DNA of 64,000 nucleotides, taken from JAGVSR01 sp963778225 (GTDB taxonomy: Bacteria; Pseudomonadota; Alphaproteobacteria; Rhizobiales; Hyphomicrobiaceae). Made by a program: the position numbers and the translations under genes. The stretch is from NCBI GenBank assembly GCA_963778225.1, contig CAVZTR010000008.1, positions 92,507 to 156,506 on the forward strand, given 5' to 3'. Under the pieces are notes generated by a model. That model was not told the DNA's origin. It searched no databases and was given only the letters and a program-made list of their open reading frames with translations. Below are positions 17,414-25,832 of this stretch, piece by piece; position 1 is the stretch's first letter; every line of letters starts with the position of its first letter.

Positions 17414-17911
17414 ATGGCGAATCCGCAGCCCGCACAAAATTCGGGAATGCTGTCGATGGGGATGGGGCTTCGAACGACGCCGCCTCCGACACCGGGCTCG
17501 CCTTTTGCGACGTCAGCGAACCAGAGTTCGGGCCTGTCAGTGATAGGTACCGACCTCACGATACTTGGCCAGAACATTGCGATCATCTCGCAGAACAAGC
17601 TGCAGATCGACGGCGATGTCCGCGGTGATGTGGTGGGCAAGCAGGTCACGATCAGCAGCGAGGGCTCCGTGGTCGGCACCGTGTCGGCGGAAAAAATCGA
17701 GGTGCATGGCGGCATCCGCGGCGCCATCCGCGCCGCCGTCGTTATTGTGCATCCGACAGCCCAGGTCGATGCCGATATCCTGCATCAATCGCTGTCGGTG
17801 GCGGAAGGCGCTCTGCTCGAAGGTAGCCTCAAGAAGTCGAAAGATCCGGGCGAGCTCGTGCCCAATCTGGATCCGTCAACCTACGCCTCCAAAGGCGGAG
17901 CATTCGTATAA
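17414..17911 (+). CDS. Bactofilin (polymer-forming cytoskeletal protein)
   Basis: Bactofilins form nucleotide-independent filaments at the inner membrane and position cell-wall or stalk-forming enzymes. The right-handed beta-helix core is residues ~40-135, opening with SVIGTDLTILGQNIAI and running in ~10-residue turns (LQIDGDVRGDVVGKQVTI, GSVVGTVSAEKIEVHGGIRG). Pro/Ser-rich flexible ends flank it. 165 residues is typical. In Hyphomicrobiales bactofilins are relevant to prosthecae, but no peptidoglycan hydrolase is adjacent here. Confidence 0.9.
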   Translation: MANPQPAQNSGMLSMGMGLRTTPPPTPGSPFATSANQSSGLSVIGTDLTILGQNIAIISQNKLQIDGDVRGDVVGKQVTISSEGSVVGTVSAEKIEVHGGIRGAIRAAVVIVHPTAQVDADILHQSLSVAEGALLEGSLKKSKDPGELVPNLDPSTYASKGGAFV

Positions 17912-17919
17912 CGGGGGGC

Positions 17920-17948
17920 AGCCGCGCGGTCACTCAGGCCGCGCGGCT
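17920..17948. terminator. Hairpin between convergent bactofilin and CorC-type genes
   Basis: A perfect 10-bp stem AGCCGCGCGG / CCGCGCGGCT with a 9-nt loop between two convergent genes. The stop codon of the minus-strand gene (17934-17936) lies in the loop. There is no T run on either side, so a bidirectional terminator role is plausible but unproven. Confidence 0.4.
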
Positions 17949-19229
17949 GACGAGAACTTTGTCGATGCGACGGCCATCAAGATCGACCACCTCGAACCGC
18001 CAGCGACCGTGCTCGAACGTCTCGCCGACATCGGGCAAGCGGTGCAGCGCATTGAGCACAAATCCGGCCACCGTTTCGTAATCGGCATTCGGATCCAGCG
18101 GGATCGCGATCTTTTCCGCGAATTCGTCGACAGGCATCCAGCCCGCGACGAGAAATGATCCGTCATGCCGCACGACGAAGGCCGGCTCATCCTCGCCTTC
18201 TTCCTGGAATGCGCCGGTGATGGCCTCCAGCACGTCATTTGCGGTGATGATGCCTTCAAAATGGCCATACTCATCAAAGACCAGGGCCATGTGCACCGTT
18301 GACGCGCGGATGGCCTTCACAACGTCCAATGCGCGTGTGTTGTCACTCACGATGGGCGCCGTTTGAATGTCGGCGATGGCGCGAATGTCGTCCGGAAATC
18401 CAGCCGCCGCGTGCGCCGCCATCCGGTCGTAAAGAACCTTCACCGTCACGACGCCGACGATCGTATCAGCTTCTCCATCTTGCACCGGCAGCCGCGAACG
18501 CTTCGTTGCGCGCAGCTTGGCGAGGATCTCTTCCGGCTCATCCGTGAGATCGAGGATCTCCACATCGCGTCGCGGCGTCATCAGTCCGGTCGCCGTGCGA
18601 TCCGCGAGCCGCATGACGCCCGAGATCATGTCCTTCTCTTCCGATTCCAGCACGCCGGCACTTTCCGCTTCGGCAATGATGGTTTTGACTTCATCTTCCG
18701 TCATGCGCTGCTCGGCCTCGCCGTGCTGACCCAGGACGCGCAGCAGCACTTTGCCTGAGGCATCGAGCAGCCACACGAGCGGAGCCGACAGCCGCGACAG
18801 TAGTGACATCGCCGGCGCCACGCGCACGGCCACCCGCTCCGGATCGCGCAGCGCGATCTGCTTTGGCACCAACTCCCCGACGATCAAAGAGAGATAGGTG
18901 ATGATGATCACCACACTCATGACGCCGATCGTGTCGCCTGCGCGGTCTGACAACCCAAGCGTCTTCAGCCATTCACCGAGGCGAGCGCCGAGCGTCGCGC
19001 CGGAAATCGCGCCCGAGAGCACGCCAACAAGTGTGATGCCGATTTGCACTGTGGAGAGGAACCGGCCGGGATCTTCGGCGAGGCGCAGCGCGGTTGCGGC
19101 ACCCGCCGAACCCTGAGCACGCATCACCGAAAGGCGTGCGGGCCGCGATGACACCACGGCCAGCTCGGACATGGCGAGCAAGCCGTTCAAGATGATCAGA
19201 ACGGCGACGACGGCAATTTCAGTAAACAC
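17934..19229 (-). CDS. CNNM/CorC (HlyC) family membrane protein with CBS pair
   Basis: Member of the 'hemolysin' CNNM/CorC family, linked to Mg2+/Co2+ transport or leak control. Architecture: DUF21/CNNM transmembrane region (residues ~1-190, MSELAVVSSRPARLS, FLSTVQIGITLVGVLSGA), a CBS pair (~210-330, GLMTPRRDVEILD, VVTVKVLYDR, HMALVFDEYGHFEGIITAND), then the CorC_HlyC C-terminal domain (LVAGWMPVDEFAEKIAI). GTG 19229 is chosen because it places the first helix (IAVVAVLIILNGLLAM) at the N-terminus. The frame extends to 19370, but that would overlap the divergent DUF4112 gene. Confidence 0.85.
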   Translation of the reverse strand: MFTEIAVVAVLIILNGLLAMSELAVVSSRPARLSVMRAQGSAGAATALRLAEDPGRFLSTVQIGITLVGVLSGAISGATLGARLGEWLKTLGLSDRAGDTIGVMSVVIIITYLSLIVGELVPKQIALRDPERVAVRVAPAMSLLSRLSAPLVWLLDASGKVLLRVLGQHGEAEQRMTEDEVKTIIAEAESAGVLESEEKDMISGVMRLADRTATGLMTPRRDVEILDLTDEPEEILAKLRATKRSRLPVQDGEADTIVGVVTVKVLYDRMAAHAAAGFPDDIRAIADIQTAPIVSDNTRALDVVKAIRASTVHMALVFDEYGHFEGIITANDVLEAITGAFQEEGEDEPAFVVRHDGSFLVAGWMPVDEFAEKIAIPLDPNADYETVAGFVLNALHRLPDVGETFEHGRWRFEVVDLDGRRIDKVLVSRAA

Positions 19230-19364
19230 GAAGATCCAACAAAATACCGGACTGCAACAGAATGGCAGGCGGCTTCGCGTAACATTATACCAACTGAACG
19301 CGAAGGTGCCATCGATGATATGGAGGTGGTGTAGTCGTAGGTGTCGTCGGCTCTGTGATTGGCC

Positions 19365-19775
19365 ATGCAATTCAAGATCCCCCGCGACGGCGAACCGGTC
19401 CCTCAGGACTATGCGCGCCTCCTGAACGACGTGGACAAGTTGGCCGAAAACCTCGACCGGCGGTTCCGCGTCCCCTTAACCAACATCCGCTTCGGCTGGG
19501 ACCCTGTGGTGGGCTTCGTACCCGTCGCCGGCGATCTCGTTACCGCGGCCCTCGCCGTCCGCATCATCATGACTGCCCGCCGCCTCGGCGCGGATCGGGT
19601 GCTGCTGCGTCGGATGGCTGGCAACGCAGCCCTCGACATCGGCATCGGTCTCGTGCCCATCGTCGGCGCGGTGTTCGACGTGTTCTATCGATCGAACGTC
19701 CGCAATGTCGAATTGCTGATGGCCGAGATCAGCCGACAACGCACGCCGGAAACGGGCGATAAACGCTACGGATGA
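19365..19775 (+). CDS. DUF4112 domain-containing protein
   Basis: Small protein of unknown function, probably membrane-associated. Its DUF4112 core has NIRFGWDPVVGFVPVAGDLV near residue 42 and MAGNAALDIGIGLVPIVGAVFDVFYRSNVRN near residue 85, the repeated Gly-Pro hydrophobic hairpins of this family. ATG 19365 is favoured over TTG 19359. It is divergent from the CorC-type gene and ends just before the convergent reductase gene. Confidence 0.85.
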   Translation: MQFKIPRDGEPVPQDYARLLNDVDKLAENLDRRFRVPLTNIRFGWDPVVGFVPVAGDLVTAALAVRIIMTARRLGADRVLLRRMAGNAALDIGIGLVPIVGAVFDVFYRSNVRNVELLMAEISRQRTPETGDKRYG

Positions 19776-19778
19776 ACG

Positions 19779-20414
19779 CTATGTCGGCGCCCAGACTTTG
19801 CCCGTGCGCGGCGTGTCGATCTGATAATCGCTCACATGCCGCGTGAAAAAAGTCTCGCCAAAGCGCCGCGCTGCCCCGACAGGATCATTCGGATCGCGCA
19901 CCACATCCCCACGCGCGTTCCCGATACCGTGCACGACGCCCGCGAATGACCCACGCGTGTAGCGGGCGTATTCCTGGATCTGCGACACGATCCCGCCCGA
20001 CACCATGGGGAACGTCTCTTCGGACGACAGGAGGAGCCCGATGCGTTTTCCCTTCATCCCCTCGATGACTTCGGCCGCCCGCGGGTACGACGCCGCATAG
20101 TAGCAGAACGAGCGATCGAAGAACGCCTTCAGCTGCGCCGAGACCCCATACCAGTAGATCGGCGTCGCTGCGATAAACCCGTCGGCCGGCAGATACTTTT
20201 CAAAAAATACCGCACGGAAATTGTCCTCGATCGAGCACTCTCCGTTCGCTGTCCGGCATTGACGACAATCGCGCAGGAACGCAGCCACCATGTCATCGGC
20301 ATAGACGAAGTCGACGGTATGTCCGGCGGCCAAAAGCCCGTCGCGCACGGCCTCTGCAAGCATCGCGGAGTTTCCGTTCCGCCGCGGACTTGAAGAGAGG
20401 ATGAAGGCTTTCAT
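19779..20414 (-). CDS. NAD(P)H-dependent FMN reductase / flavodoxin-fold oxidoreductase
   Basis: Flavodoxin-fold oxidoreductase, probably FMN-binding. From ATG 20414 it opens MKAFILSSSPRRNGNSAMLA, the classic phosphate-binding loop of NADPH-dependent FMN reductases. A CRQC pair followed by GECS (residues ~50-60) is typical of the iron-sulfur-flavoprotein-like subset but lacks the full compact Cys cluster. ATPIYWYGVSAQLKAFFDR is the family's flavin-contact motif. The open frame continues 25 codons upstream without family similarity. The substrate cannot be inferred. Confidence 0.8.
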   Translation of the reverse strand: MKAFILSSSPRRNGNSAMLAEAVRDGLLAAGHTVDFVYADDMVAAFLRDCRQCRTANGECSIEDNFRAVFFEKYLPADGFIAATPIYWYGVSAQLKAFFDRSFCYYAASYPRAAEVIEGMKGKRIGLLLSSEETFPMVSGGIVSQIQEYARYTRGSFAGVVHGIGNARGDVVRDPNDPVGAARRFGETFFTRHVSDYQIDTPRTGKVWAPT

Positions 20415-20672
20415 GATGTGAGGATCCAGCGTTGGGGCTCTGAAAGGCGGCAGACCTAACCACGCTGCACAGGCACGCGGAAGACCCATTCAAGGGCCCG
20501 CCCGTGGCCCGCAGAAAGCATTCGAAGACAATATGTTCCGCAGGGGGATCAAATCAGGGTAACATGCGGCGACCGGCGGCTTGTTCGCCGGTTGGTCGCT
20601 GTTGGGCGGCCCGTTTAACTTTGGGGAAGACAGGGCGACGCCGGCCACCGGCCCCCTCGGGAGATTTACAAC

Positions 20673-20960
20673 ATGGATTTGACAAGCATTCTCATTCAGG
20701 CCGCAAGCGGCGCGCTGGGCGGCAACGCGGCCGGCGCAGCAGCCAAGAACGTGAGCCTCGGCCCGGTCGGCAACACCCTTACGGGCGCATTGGGCGGCGG
20801 ACTGCTCGGGCCTCTGTTGGCCTCTGTGCTCGGCATGGGGGGCACGGCAGCTGCGAGCGGCCTCGACGTTAATGCCATCGTCCAGGGCTTCGCCTCAGGC
20901 GGTGTGAGCGGAGCTCTGACGGCGCTCGCGCTCGGATTCCTCAAGTCGAAGTTTGCTTGA
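20673..20960 (+). CDS. Small Gly/Ala-rich (glycine-zipper-like) hypothetical protein
   Basis: A 95-residue protein with regular Gly/Ala spacing (GALGGNAAGAAAKN, GALGGGLLGPLLASVLGMGG), then GLDVNAIVQGFASGGVSGALTALALGF. This composition suggests membrane-inserting glycine-zipper helices. ATG 20673 follows a GGGAG-type site, and a strong terminator follows the stop, which supports it being a real monocistronic gene. I recall similar short proteins in Hyphomicrobiales, but none with a known function. Confidence 0.7.
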   Translation: MDLTSILIQAASGALGGNAAGAAAKNVSLGPVGNTLTGALGGGLLGPLLASVLGMGGTAAASGLDVNAIVQGFASGGVSGALTALALGFLKSKFA

Positions 20961-20988
20961 GCGCCATCCGGTTTGCAGCAGAAACGAT

Positions 20989-21018
20989 GCGGCGGAGCGC
21001 AAGCCCCGCCGCTTTTTT
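20989..21018 (+). terminator. Terminator after Gly-rich small gene
   Basis: Stem GCGGCGG / CCGCCGC around a 10-nt loop, followed by six T residues (21013-21018), 28 bp after the preceding stop. Confidence 0.75.
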
Positions 21019-21162
21019 GTGGCTTGGCGCTGTCGAGCCCGCTGCTCCCGTAATGCTCCCGTCCCCACGGCGCAAATTGTGCTGATGGCGTGCAACTGAC
21101 CGGCCGCATCCGCGTTGGCGGCGGGCGAGCAGGTGCTCGCGCAGGACGTGGGAGCACCCTCG

Positions 21163-22773
21163 ATGGCTGATATCGTGATCGTCAATCCTCGCTTCGGCGT
21201 GTCCTTCTGGGGCATGGAGCGGTGCATGGGGCTGCTCGGCAAGCGAGCAAATCTTCCCGTCTCCTGCCTCGCGCTCTTGGCCGCTCTTGTGCCGAAGGAG
21301 CACGACGTCACCGTCATCGACGAGAACGTCGAGGAGATCGATTTCGACCGTCTGGAACGCGCGGATATGATCTGCCTCACCGGCATGAACGTGCAAGGCC
21401 AGCGGATGCGCGAAATCCTCGAACGCGTCCGGAATATGAAAGCGCTGAAGGTTGTTGGCGGTCCTCTCGCAACCGTCGAACCGGAGGAAATCGAAGACCT
21501 GGCCGATGTGATTTTCATCGGCGAAGCGGACCTCACCTGGCCCGAGTTCCTAAGGGAATTCACGGAGGGCCGGCACAAGCGCCGCTACGAGCAGCGCGAA
21601 AAGACGGACATGTCGACCCTTCCGCTGCCGCGCCTCGATCTCTTGAAGACGCAGCACTACATGTTCGGAAGCATGCAGATCTCGCGCGGTTGCCCTTTCA
21701 CCTGCGAGTTCTGCGATATCATCGTTACGTTCGGACGCAAACCGCGCCTCAAGACGAGCGCGCAGGTGATCGCGGAATTCGAAGCCTACGTGAGCGCGGG
21801 CTTCAAAATCCTGTTCGTCGTCGACGACAACCTGATCGGCAACAAGAAGGCGATCAAGCCGATCCTGCGCGACATCGAGGCATGGCAGAAACGGCGCGGA
21901 TACCCGCTGGTGCTTTTCACTGAAGCGTCGCTCGATCTCGCCGACGATCCAGAGCTCATGGAACTGATGGGCCGTGCCAACTTCCAAAGCGTGTTCATCG
22001 GCATCGAGAGTCCGAACGAGGAGTCGCTGAAGGAGACCAAGAAGCTCCAGAACGTGCGCGCACGAGAAGGCACCATGCTCGAACGCGTGCATCGCATCCA
22101 ACAGAACGGCCTCGACGTTTGGTGTGGCATGATCGTCGGTTTCGACAACGACGACGCATCAGCCTTTGCACTCATTCCGGATTTTCTTGAAGAGGCGCGC
22201 ATCGGCAATGCCATGATCGGCCTTTTGCACGCCATCCCGACCACGCCATTGCACGACCGGTTGAAGCGCGACGGCCGCCTCAGCAGTGCAGAAGATGCCG
22301 ACCTATTCGGGACCAATGTGGTGCCTGCGAAGATGACGCCGGAGGACCTGCGCGACGGCTACAGGAACGTAACCCGGACGGTCTATGGGGCGCAGTCCTA
22401 TTTCGAACGGATCGACAGGCTCTATATCGACAACCGATTCAAATACGCCGCCCATCACCTGCCGTATTGGCGCGAGAACCGTTGGCGTTACATGCAGAAA
22501 ATGGCGCGGAACTATGTCGCGTTTTCTATCCTGGCTGCGCGACTGATGCGCCAGGTCGAACATCCTGAATTGCGGCAGCGCTACCAGCGACAGCTGATGC
22601 GCATTCTGCGCGCGCGGCCACTGGAGCCGGCGATCCTGTTCAACTACGCGATAAAGGTGGCACTTCATTACCATTACGCGTCGATCGTTCACGCAATGGA
22701 AGCCTGCGAAGGCGTGCCGACCGCCGCGCGTTCGTTCTCGCGCATGCGGCGGCCGGAAAGTTCAGCTGCGTAG
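21163..22773 (+). CDS. B12-binding-domain radical SAM protein with DUF4070 (HpnP-related)
   Basis: Class B radical SAM enzyme, probably a methyltransferase or similar. ATG 21163 begins MADIVIVNPRFG. Residues ~1-140 are a B12-binding Rossmann domain, although the DxHxxG ligand motif is not seen. The radical SAM cluster is CPFTCEFCD (about residue 185). The core continues with ILFVVDDNLIGNKKAI and SVFIGIESPNEESL. A DUF4070 C-terminal region follows (LLHAIPTTPLHDRL onward). The same architecture is found in the hopanoid C-2 methylase HpnP, but the N-terminal sequence differs enough that I call it a paralogue. No hopanoid genes are adjacent. Confidence 0.8.
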   Translation: MADIVIVNPRFGVSFWGMERCMGLLGKRANLPVSCLALLAALVPKEHDVTVIDENVEEIDFDRLERADMICLTGMNVQGQRMREILERVRNMKALKVVGGPLATVEPEEIEDLADVIFIGEADLTWPEFLREFTEGRHKRRYEQREKTDMSTLPLPRLDLLKTQHYMFGSMQISRGCPFTCEFCDIIVTFGRKPRLKTSAQVIAEFEAYVSAGFKILFVVDDNLIGNKKAIKPILRDIEAWQKRRGYPLVLFTEASLDLADDPELMELMGRANFQSVFIGIESPNEESLKETKKLQNVRAREGTMLERVHRIQQNGLDVWCGMIVGFDNDDASAFALIPDFLEEARIGNAMIGLLHAIPTTPLHDRLKRDGRLSSAEDADLFGTNVVPAKMTPEDLRDGYRNVTRTVYGAQSYFERIDRLYIDNRFKYAAHHLPYWRENRWRYMQKMARNYVAFSILAARLMRQVEHPELRQRYQRQLMRILRARPLEPAILFNYAIKVALHYHYASIVHAMEACEGVPTAARSFSRMRRPESSAA

Positions 22774-22813
22774 CGGGGCGCGTGCGTCTGAGAGGACATC
22801 AATGCGACGTGGG

Positions 22814-23551
22814 CTACTCGGCCACGTGCAGATAAAGCGGATCGAACCCTGCGACCCGGACAAGCCCGGGCCAATCATGCATCGTCAAAGTTCCCTGCCG
22901 AAACTCGCACAGCTTCAGTTTTCGCAGCCGTTGCAGCGCCCGGTTGACCGAAATGTGCGACATGCCGAGCGCTTGCCCCAACTGCGATTGATTGACGGGA
23001 AAGTAGCAGCCATTGGCCGTCGTTAGGCCGTTCTCCCGCGCTCGAAAATATTGTTCGCAGAAAAGATGCGCCAGACGGGCGATGTGGCTGCGCGAATTGT
23101 TGGTGATCGCCTGACGAAAGATCGCTGCGTCGGTCAATGTCAAACGCCAGAGCGCGAAGCAGATGCTCGGCCGCCGATGAAGCAGCTTGTGGAGCGGTTC
23201 ATGGGGAAACAGCGCAAGTGTGGATTGGCTGAGCCCGCACAGCGAATGATCCATCACCTTGAGAAACAGCGATTGAACATCAGGCAGATCGCCCGCGATA
23301 TGAAATGAGAGGTACTGCCGATCTCCGCTCGGTAACGTGTGGTAGCGCGCGAGCATGCCGTTCATGACGAACACCGAAACATTGGGATGATCGCCTTGGC
23401 GAACGACATCCTGCCCCTGGTTGATCGTCTTGAGCCGGAATGGAAGAGATCGAATAGCGGTTTTGTCTGCAGCGGTCAGAGCACCGTTGCAGCAGGCTCT
23501 CGCAACCAACAGCTCCGAAACATCCAAATTACCCAGTTCGGTATTGTCCAT
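22814..23551 (-). CDS. Crp/Fnr-family transcriptional regulator
   Basis: Cytoplasmic regulator with a cyclic-nucleotide-type beta-barrel sensor domain (residues ~30-145, with QGQDVVRQGDHPNVSVFVMNG and HIAGDLPD). A winged helix at ~170-230 reads YFPVNQSQLGQALGMSHISVNRALQRLR. The FNR-type four-Cys cluster is absent, although ACC occurs near the N-terminus, so oxygen sensing is unlikely. Start ATG 23551 (MDNTELGNLDVSELL); the frame is open far upstream but that overlaps the divergent kinase. Members in Hyphomicrobiales are often paired with HWE kinases, as here. Confidence 0.85.
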   Translation of the reverse strand: MDNTELGNLDVSELLVARACCNGALTAADKTAIRSLPFRLKTINQGQDVVRQGDHPNVSVFVMNGMLARYHTLPSGDRQYLSFHIAGDLPDVQSLFLKVMDHSLCGLSQSTLALFPHEPLHKLLHRRPSICFALWRLTLTDAAIFRQAITNNSRSHIARLAHLFCEQYFRARENGLTTANGCYFPVNQSQLGQALGMSHISVNRALQRLRKLKLCEFRQGTLTMHDWPGLVRVAGFDPLYLHVAE

Positions 23552-23591
23552 CGGACCGAAACGGCAGAGCCCACAAAAGGTTCTGCCCTTT

Positions 23592-23605
23592 TTATCATTT
23601 GATAA
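23592..23605. promoter_or_regulatory. Perfect 14-bp palindrome, possible operator
   Basis: TTATCA-TT-TGATAA lies 41 bp upstream of the Crp-family start and about 95 bp from the kinase start, in the divergent intergenic region. Crp-family proteins bind such dyads, so autoregulation is plausible. It does not match the FNR consensus TTGAT-N4-ATCAA exactly. Confidence 0.35.
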
Positions 23606-23701
23606 CGCAGAGGCCGGTGTTGCCTTCTTATAACTCCGGATGAACCCGGAGAGCCGATCAGCGGTGGCCCTCCCCAGGCATGGCAACAGAGGGGGGTGAT
23701 G

Positions 23702-23840
23702 ATGGATGTAACTGGAAACCTGCACGGCGCAGCGGAGGTCGAACCAGCAGCAGCCAGAGCGTGGCCGTCGGCAGTGAAGCCATATGCCACTGCGACGGGG
23801 CTCGTGGCAGCCGCAGCAATCGCCCGGTTTCTTGTTGGGG
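23702..23840 (+). other. Displaced N-terminus of the HWE kinase gene
   Basis: From the clustered GTG/ATG/ATG at 23696-23704 this frame encodes MDVTGNLHGAAEVEP ... and then a first transmembrane helix (ATATGLVAAAAIARFLVG), as in DUF4118 sensor kinases. The next two helices are read in the +1 frame from about 23840 on. The join falls in a GGGG run at 23837-23840. Removing one base gives a continuous 349-codon gene ending at 24749. Confidence 0.65.
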
Positions 23841-24749
23841 CTTATCGACGACGGTGTTTTGTTTTTCGCTATCTTTTTTCCGGCAATCCTCTTCACCGCG
23901 TTGTGGTGTGGCAGGGCTCCCGCCATCTTCGCGACGGCGCTGTCGCTCGCAGTGGTTTGGTACGCATTCATCCCGCCGCAGTTCGAAATCGCCTGGAAGG
24001 CACGCGCGACGGGGCTCAACCTCGGTCTCTTCTGCCTGAGTTCCGGACTTGTCATCTGGATCGCCGATTGCCACCGCAAGTTGATAGCCGCGATCGAGGA
24101 CTCGGAGCGCCGCCGCCAACTGCTCGTCGAAGAAATGAAGCACCGCGGCAGGAACAGCATCGCTGTGGCAAGCACGATTGTCTCACGCACGCTCCAACAT
24201 GACACGGCGACCGCCAATCAGCTCATCGATCGCCTGCGCATCGTATTCGCTTCCCCCGACTTTTATGCAGACAGCGCCGAAGTCGAGTGTCTGTTGCACC
24301 GCATACTGCTAACGGAACTGAAGCCCTATGGCACCGAACGCTTCGCACTCAGCGGCGAACCTTTGCAGATGAGCCAGCGGCAGGCGCGAAATCTTGCGCT
24401 CGTTGTTCACGAACTGGCGACCAATTCGGCCAAGTACGGCGGCCTTTCTGTCGGCGACGGCTTTCTGGTCGTGACGTGGCGCATGCAAAGCGATGAGATT
24501 GTCATCGATTGGAAGGAGCAGGGTCGCAATTCGGGAGCCGCTCCCGGAAACCTGAAAGGATTTGGAACGCGGCTGATCGAAACCATGGTCCGCGACTTGA
24601 AAGGCCGCATCGAACGCTTCGCCAGCGAGTCAGGTTACGCGTGCCGCATCCATCTCCCGATCGATCACAATGTGTTGCGAGACGAAAAGTCCCGGGCGCA
24701 GCAACAGCAAGAGCAGAATTCAATCTTGCGGTCCCACCGGCACCCCTGA
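23784..24749 (+). CDS. HWE/HisKA_2-type sensor histidine kinase with DUF4118 membrane domain (frameshifted N-terminus)
   Basis: Membrane histidine kinase. The frame holds the second half of the DUF4118 region (VLFFAIFFPAILFTALWCGRAPAIFATALSLAVVWYAF), a third hydrophobic segment, and a phosphoacceptor region with EEMKHRGRNSIAVASTIVSRT. An HWE-type ATPase follows (VVHELATNSAKYGGLS, the DWKEQG Trp-x-Glu motif, GFGTRLIETMV). As written it lacks the first membrane helix, which lies upstream in another frame. No receiver or response regulator gene is adjacent; the divergent Crp regulator may be a functional neighbour, which is inference. Confidence 0.75.
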   Translation: MPLRRGSWQPQQSPGFLLGLIDDGVLFFAIFFPAILFTALWCGRAPAIFATALSLAVVWYAFIPPQFEIAWKARATGLNLGLFCLSSGLVIWIADCHRKLIAAIEDSERRRQLLVEEMKHRGRNSIAVASTIVSRTLQHDTATANQLIDRLRIVFASPDFYADSAEVECLLHRILLTELKPYGTERFALSGEPLQMSQRQARNLALVVHELATNSAKYGGLSVGDGFLVVTWRMQSDEIVIDWKEQGRNSGAAPGNLKGFGTRLIETMVRDLKGRIERFASESGYACRIHLPIDHNVLRDEKSRAQQQQEQNSILRSHRHP

Positions 24750-24813
24750 CGGTGAGAACATCCGCCACTGCCTCTGCGGGACGGCGACTACGGATACACG
24801 AAAATCTGAAGCG

Positions 24814-25605
24814 TCATTCGACGAGCTTTCGGTCCGCGAAGCACAGGTAATTGACGTCCGTGTCATCGGAGAGCGACCAGGTGTCCTTCAGCGGATCGTA
24901 CACGATGCCCTTGAACGTGGGCGAGCCCATGCCCGCCGCCGTGACGAAGCGGGCGAGTTCCTCCGGCGTCACGAAGCGGTCCCACTGATGCGTTCCGCGC
25001 GGTAGCCAGCCGAGCACATATTCCGCCGCGACGATCGCGAGCGCGTAGGATTTGAGATTGCGGTTGATGGTCGAGAGCACGAGCGCGCCCCCTGGCCGCA
25101 CGAGGCTGGCGCACGTCTTCACGAATGCACCCACGTCCGGCACGTGCTCGACGACCTCGAGTGACACGACCGCATCGAACTGAAGACCCTCGGCGGCCAA
25201 CTCTTCGACCATCCCGACGCGATAGGTGAGATCAAGCCCGCCGCTCCCGGTCTGCCCCTCCACATGCGCCCGCGCGGCTTCCACATTTTCCCGCCCGGGA
25301 TCGAGGCCGACGACACGCGCGCCCATCCGCGCCAGCGGTTCGGATACGAGACCCCCGCCGCAGCCCACATCGAGCACACGCAAACCCTTGAGCGGTTTCA
25401 GTCCGGGGTTCGTCAGCCCGAAGTGCCGCACCAACTCGTCACGCACGAACGTCAGCCGCGCGGGAGCCAGCTGATGCAGCGGCCGGAACTTGCCCTTGGC
25501 GTCCCACCATTCCGACGCAATGCGCCGGAAACGCTCCACCTCGGCATCGTCGAGGTTGCGAGCGGGGGACGGGGCGTCGGGCGGCATGGAATGAGAGGCT
25601 GTCAT
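24814..25605 (-). CDS. ubiG: Ubiquinone biosynthesis O-methyltransferase UbiG
   Basis: SAM-dependent methyltransferase for both O-methylation steps of ubiquinone synthesis. The N-terminal WWDAKGKFRPLHQLAPARL is the UbiG signature. SAM motif I is VLDVGCGGGLVSEPLARMGA, post-I is GLDPGRENVEAARAH, and the later block is VVSLEVVEHVPD. The C-terminal region GTHQWDRFVTPEEL and YDPLKDTW is UbiG-specific. 263 residues is standard. It is divergent from lysC, an arrangement conserved across Hyphomicrobiales. Confidence 0.95.
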   Translation of the reverse strand: MTASHSMPPDAPSPARNLDDAEVERFRRIASEWWDAKGKFRPLHQLAPARLTFVRDELVRHFGLTNPGLKPLKGLRVLDVGCGGGLVSEPLARMGARVVGLDPGRENVEAARAHVEGQTGSGGLDLTYRVGMVEELAAEGLQFDAVVSLEVVEHVPDVGAFVKTCASLVRPGGALVLSTINRNLKSYALAIVAAEYVLGWLPRGTHQWDRFVTPEELARFVTAAGMGSPTFKGIVYDPLKDTWSLSDDTDVNYLCFADRKLVE

Positions 25606-25832
25606 GGCCCCGATGAGGGCCCTGCGCGCAGTCGCTTGTCAATGCGGCAGTGCATGGTTGCCGTCCGCGACCGTTGACGTTAAGAGAACCCCGAACCGAA
25701 CATTTGAGATCGGCGTGGCTCCTTGACAAAACAGGGGCTTGGCTGGTCGCGGCCGTTCGGGGGGCACTTCCCTGAGAGGTGATCAATCAAGGACCCGCGG
25801 GCGCAACGAACGAGCGCCGGGCTGGAGACGCT

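Noticed and set aside
25723..25760. lysC promoter from TTGACA
   Set aside because: The -35 is perfect but no acceptable -10 lies 15-19 bp downstream; not listed as a feature.
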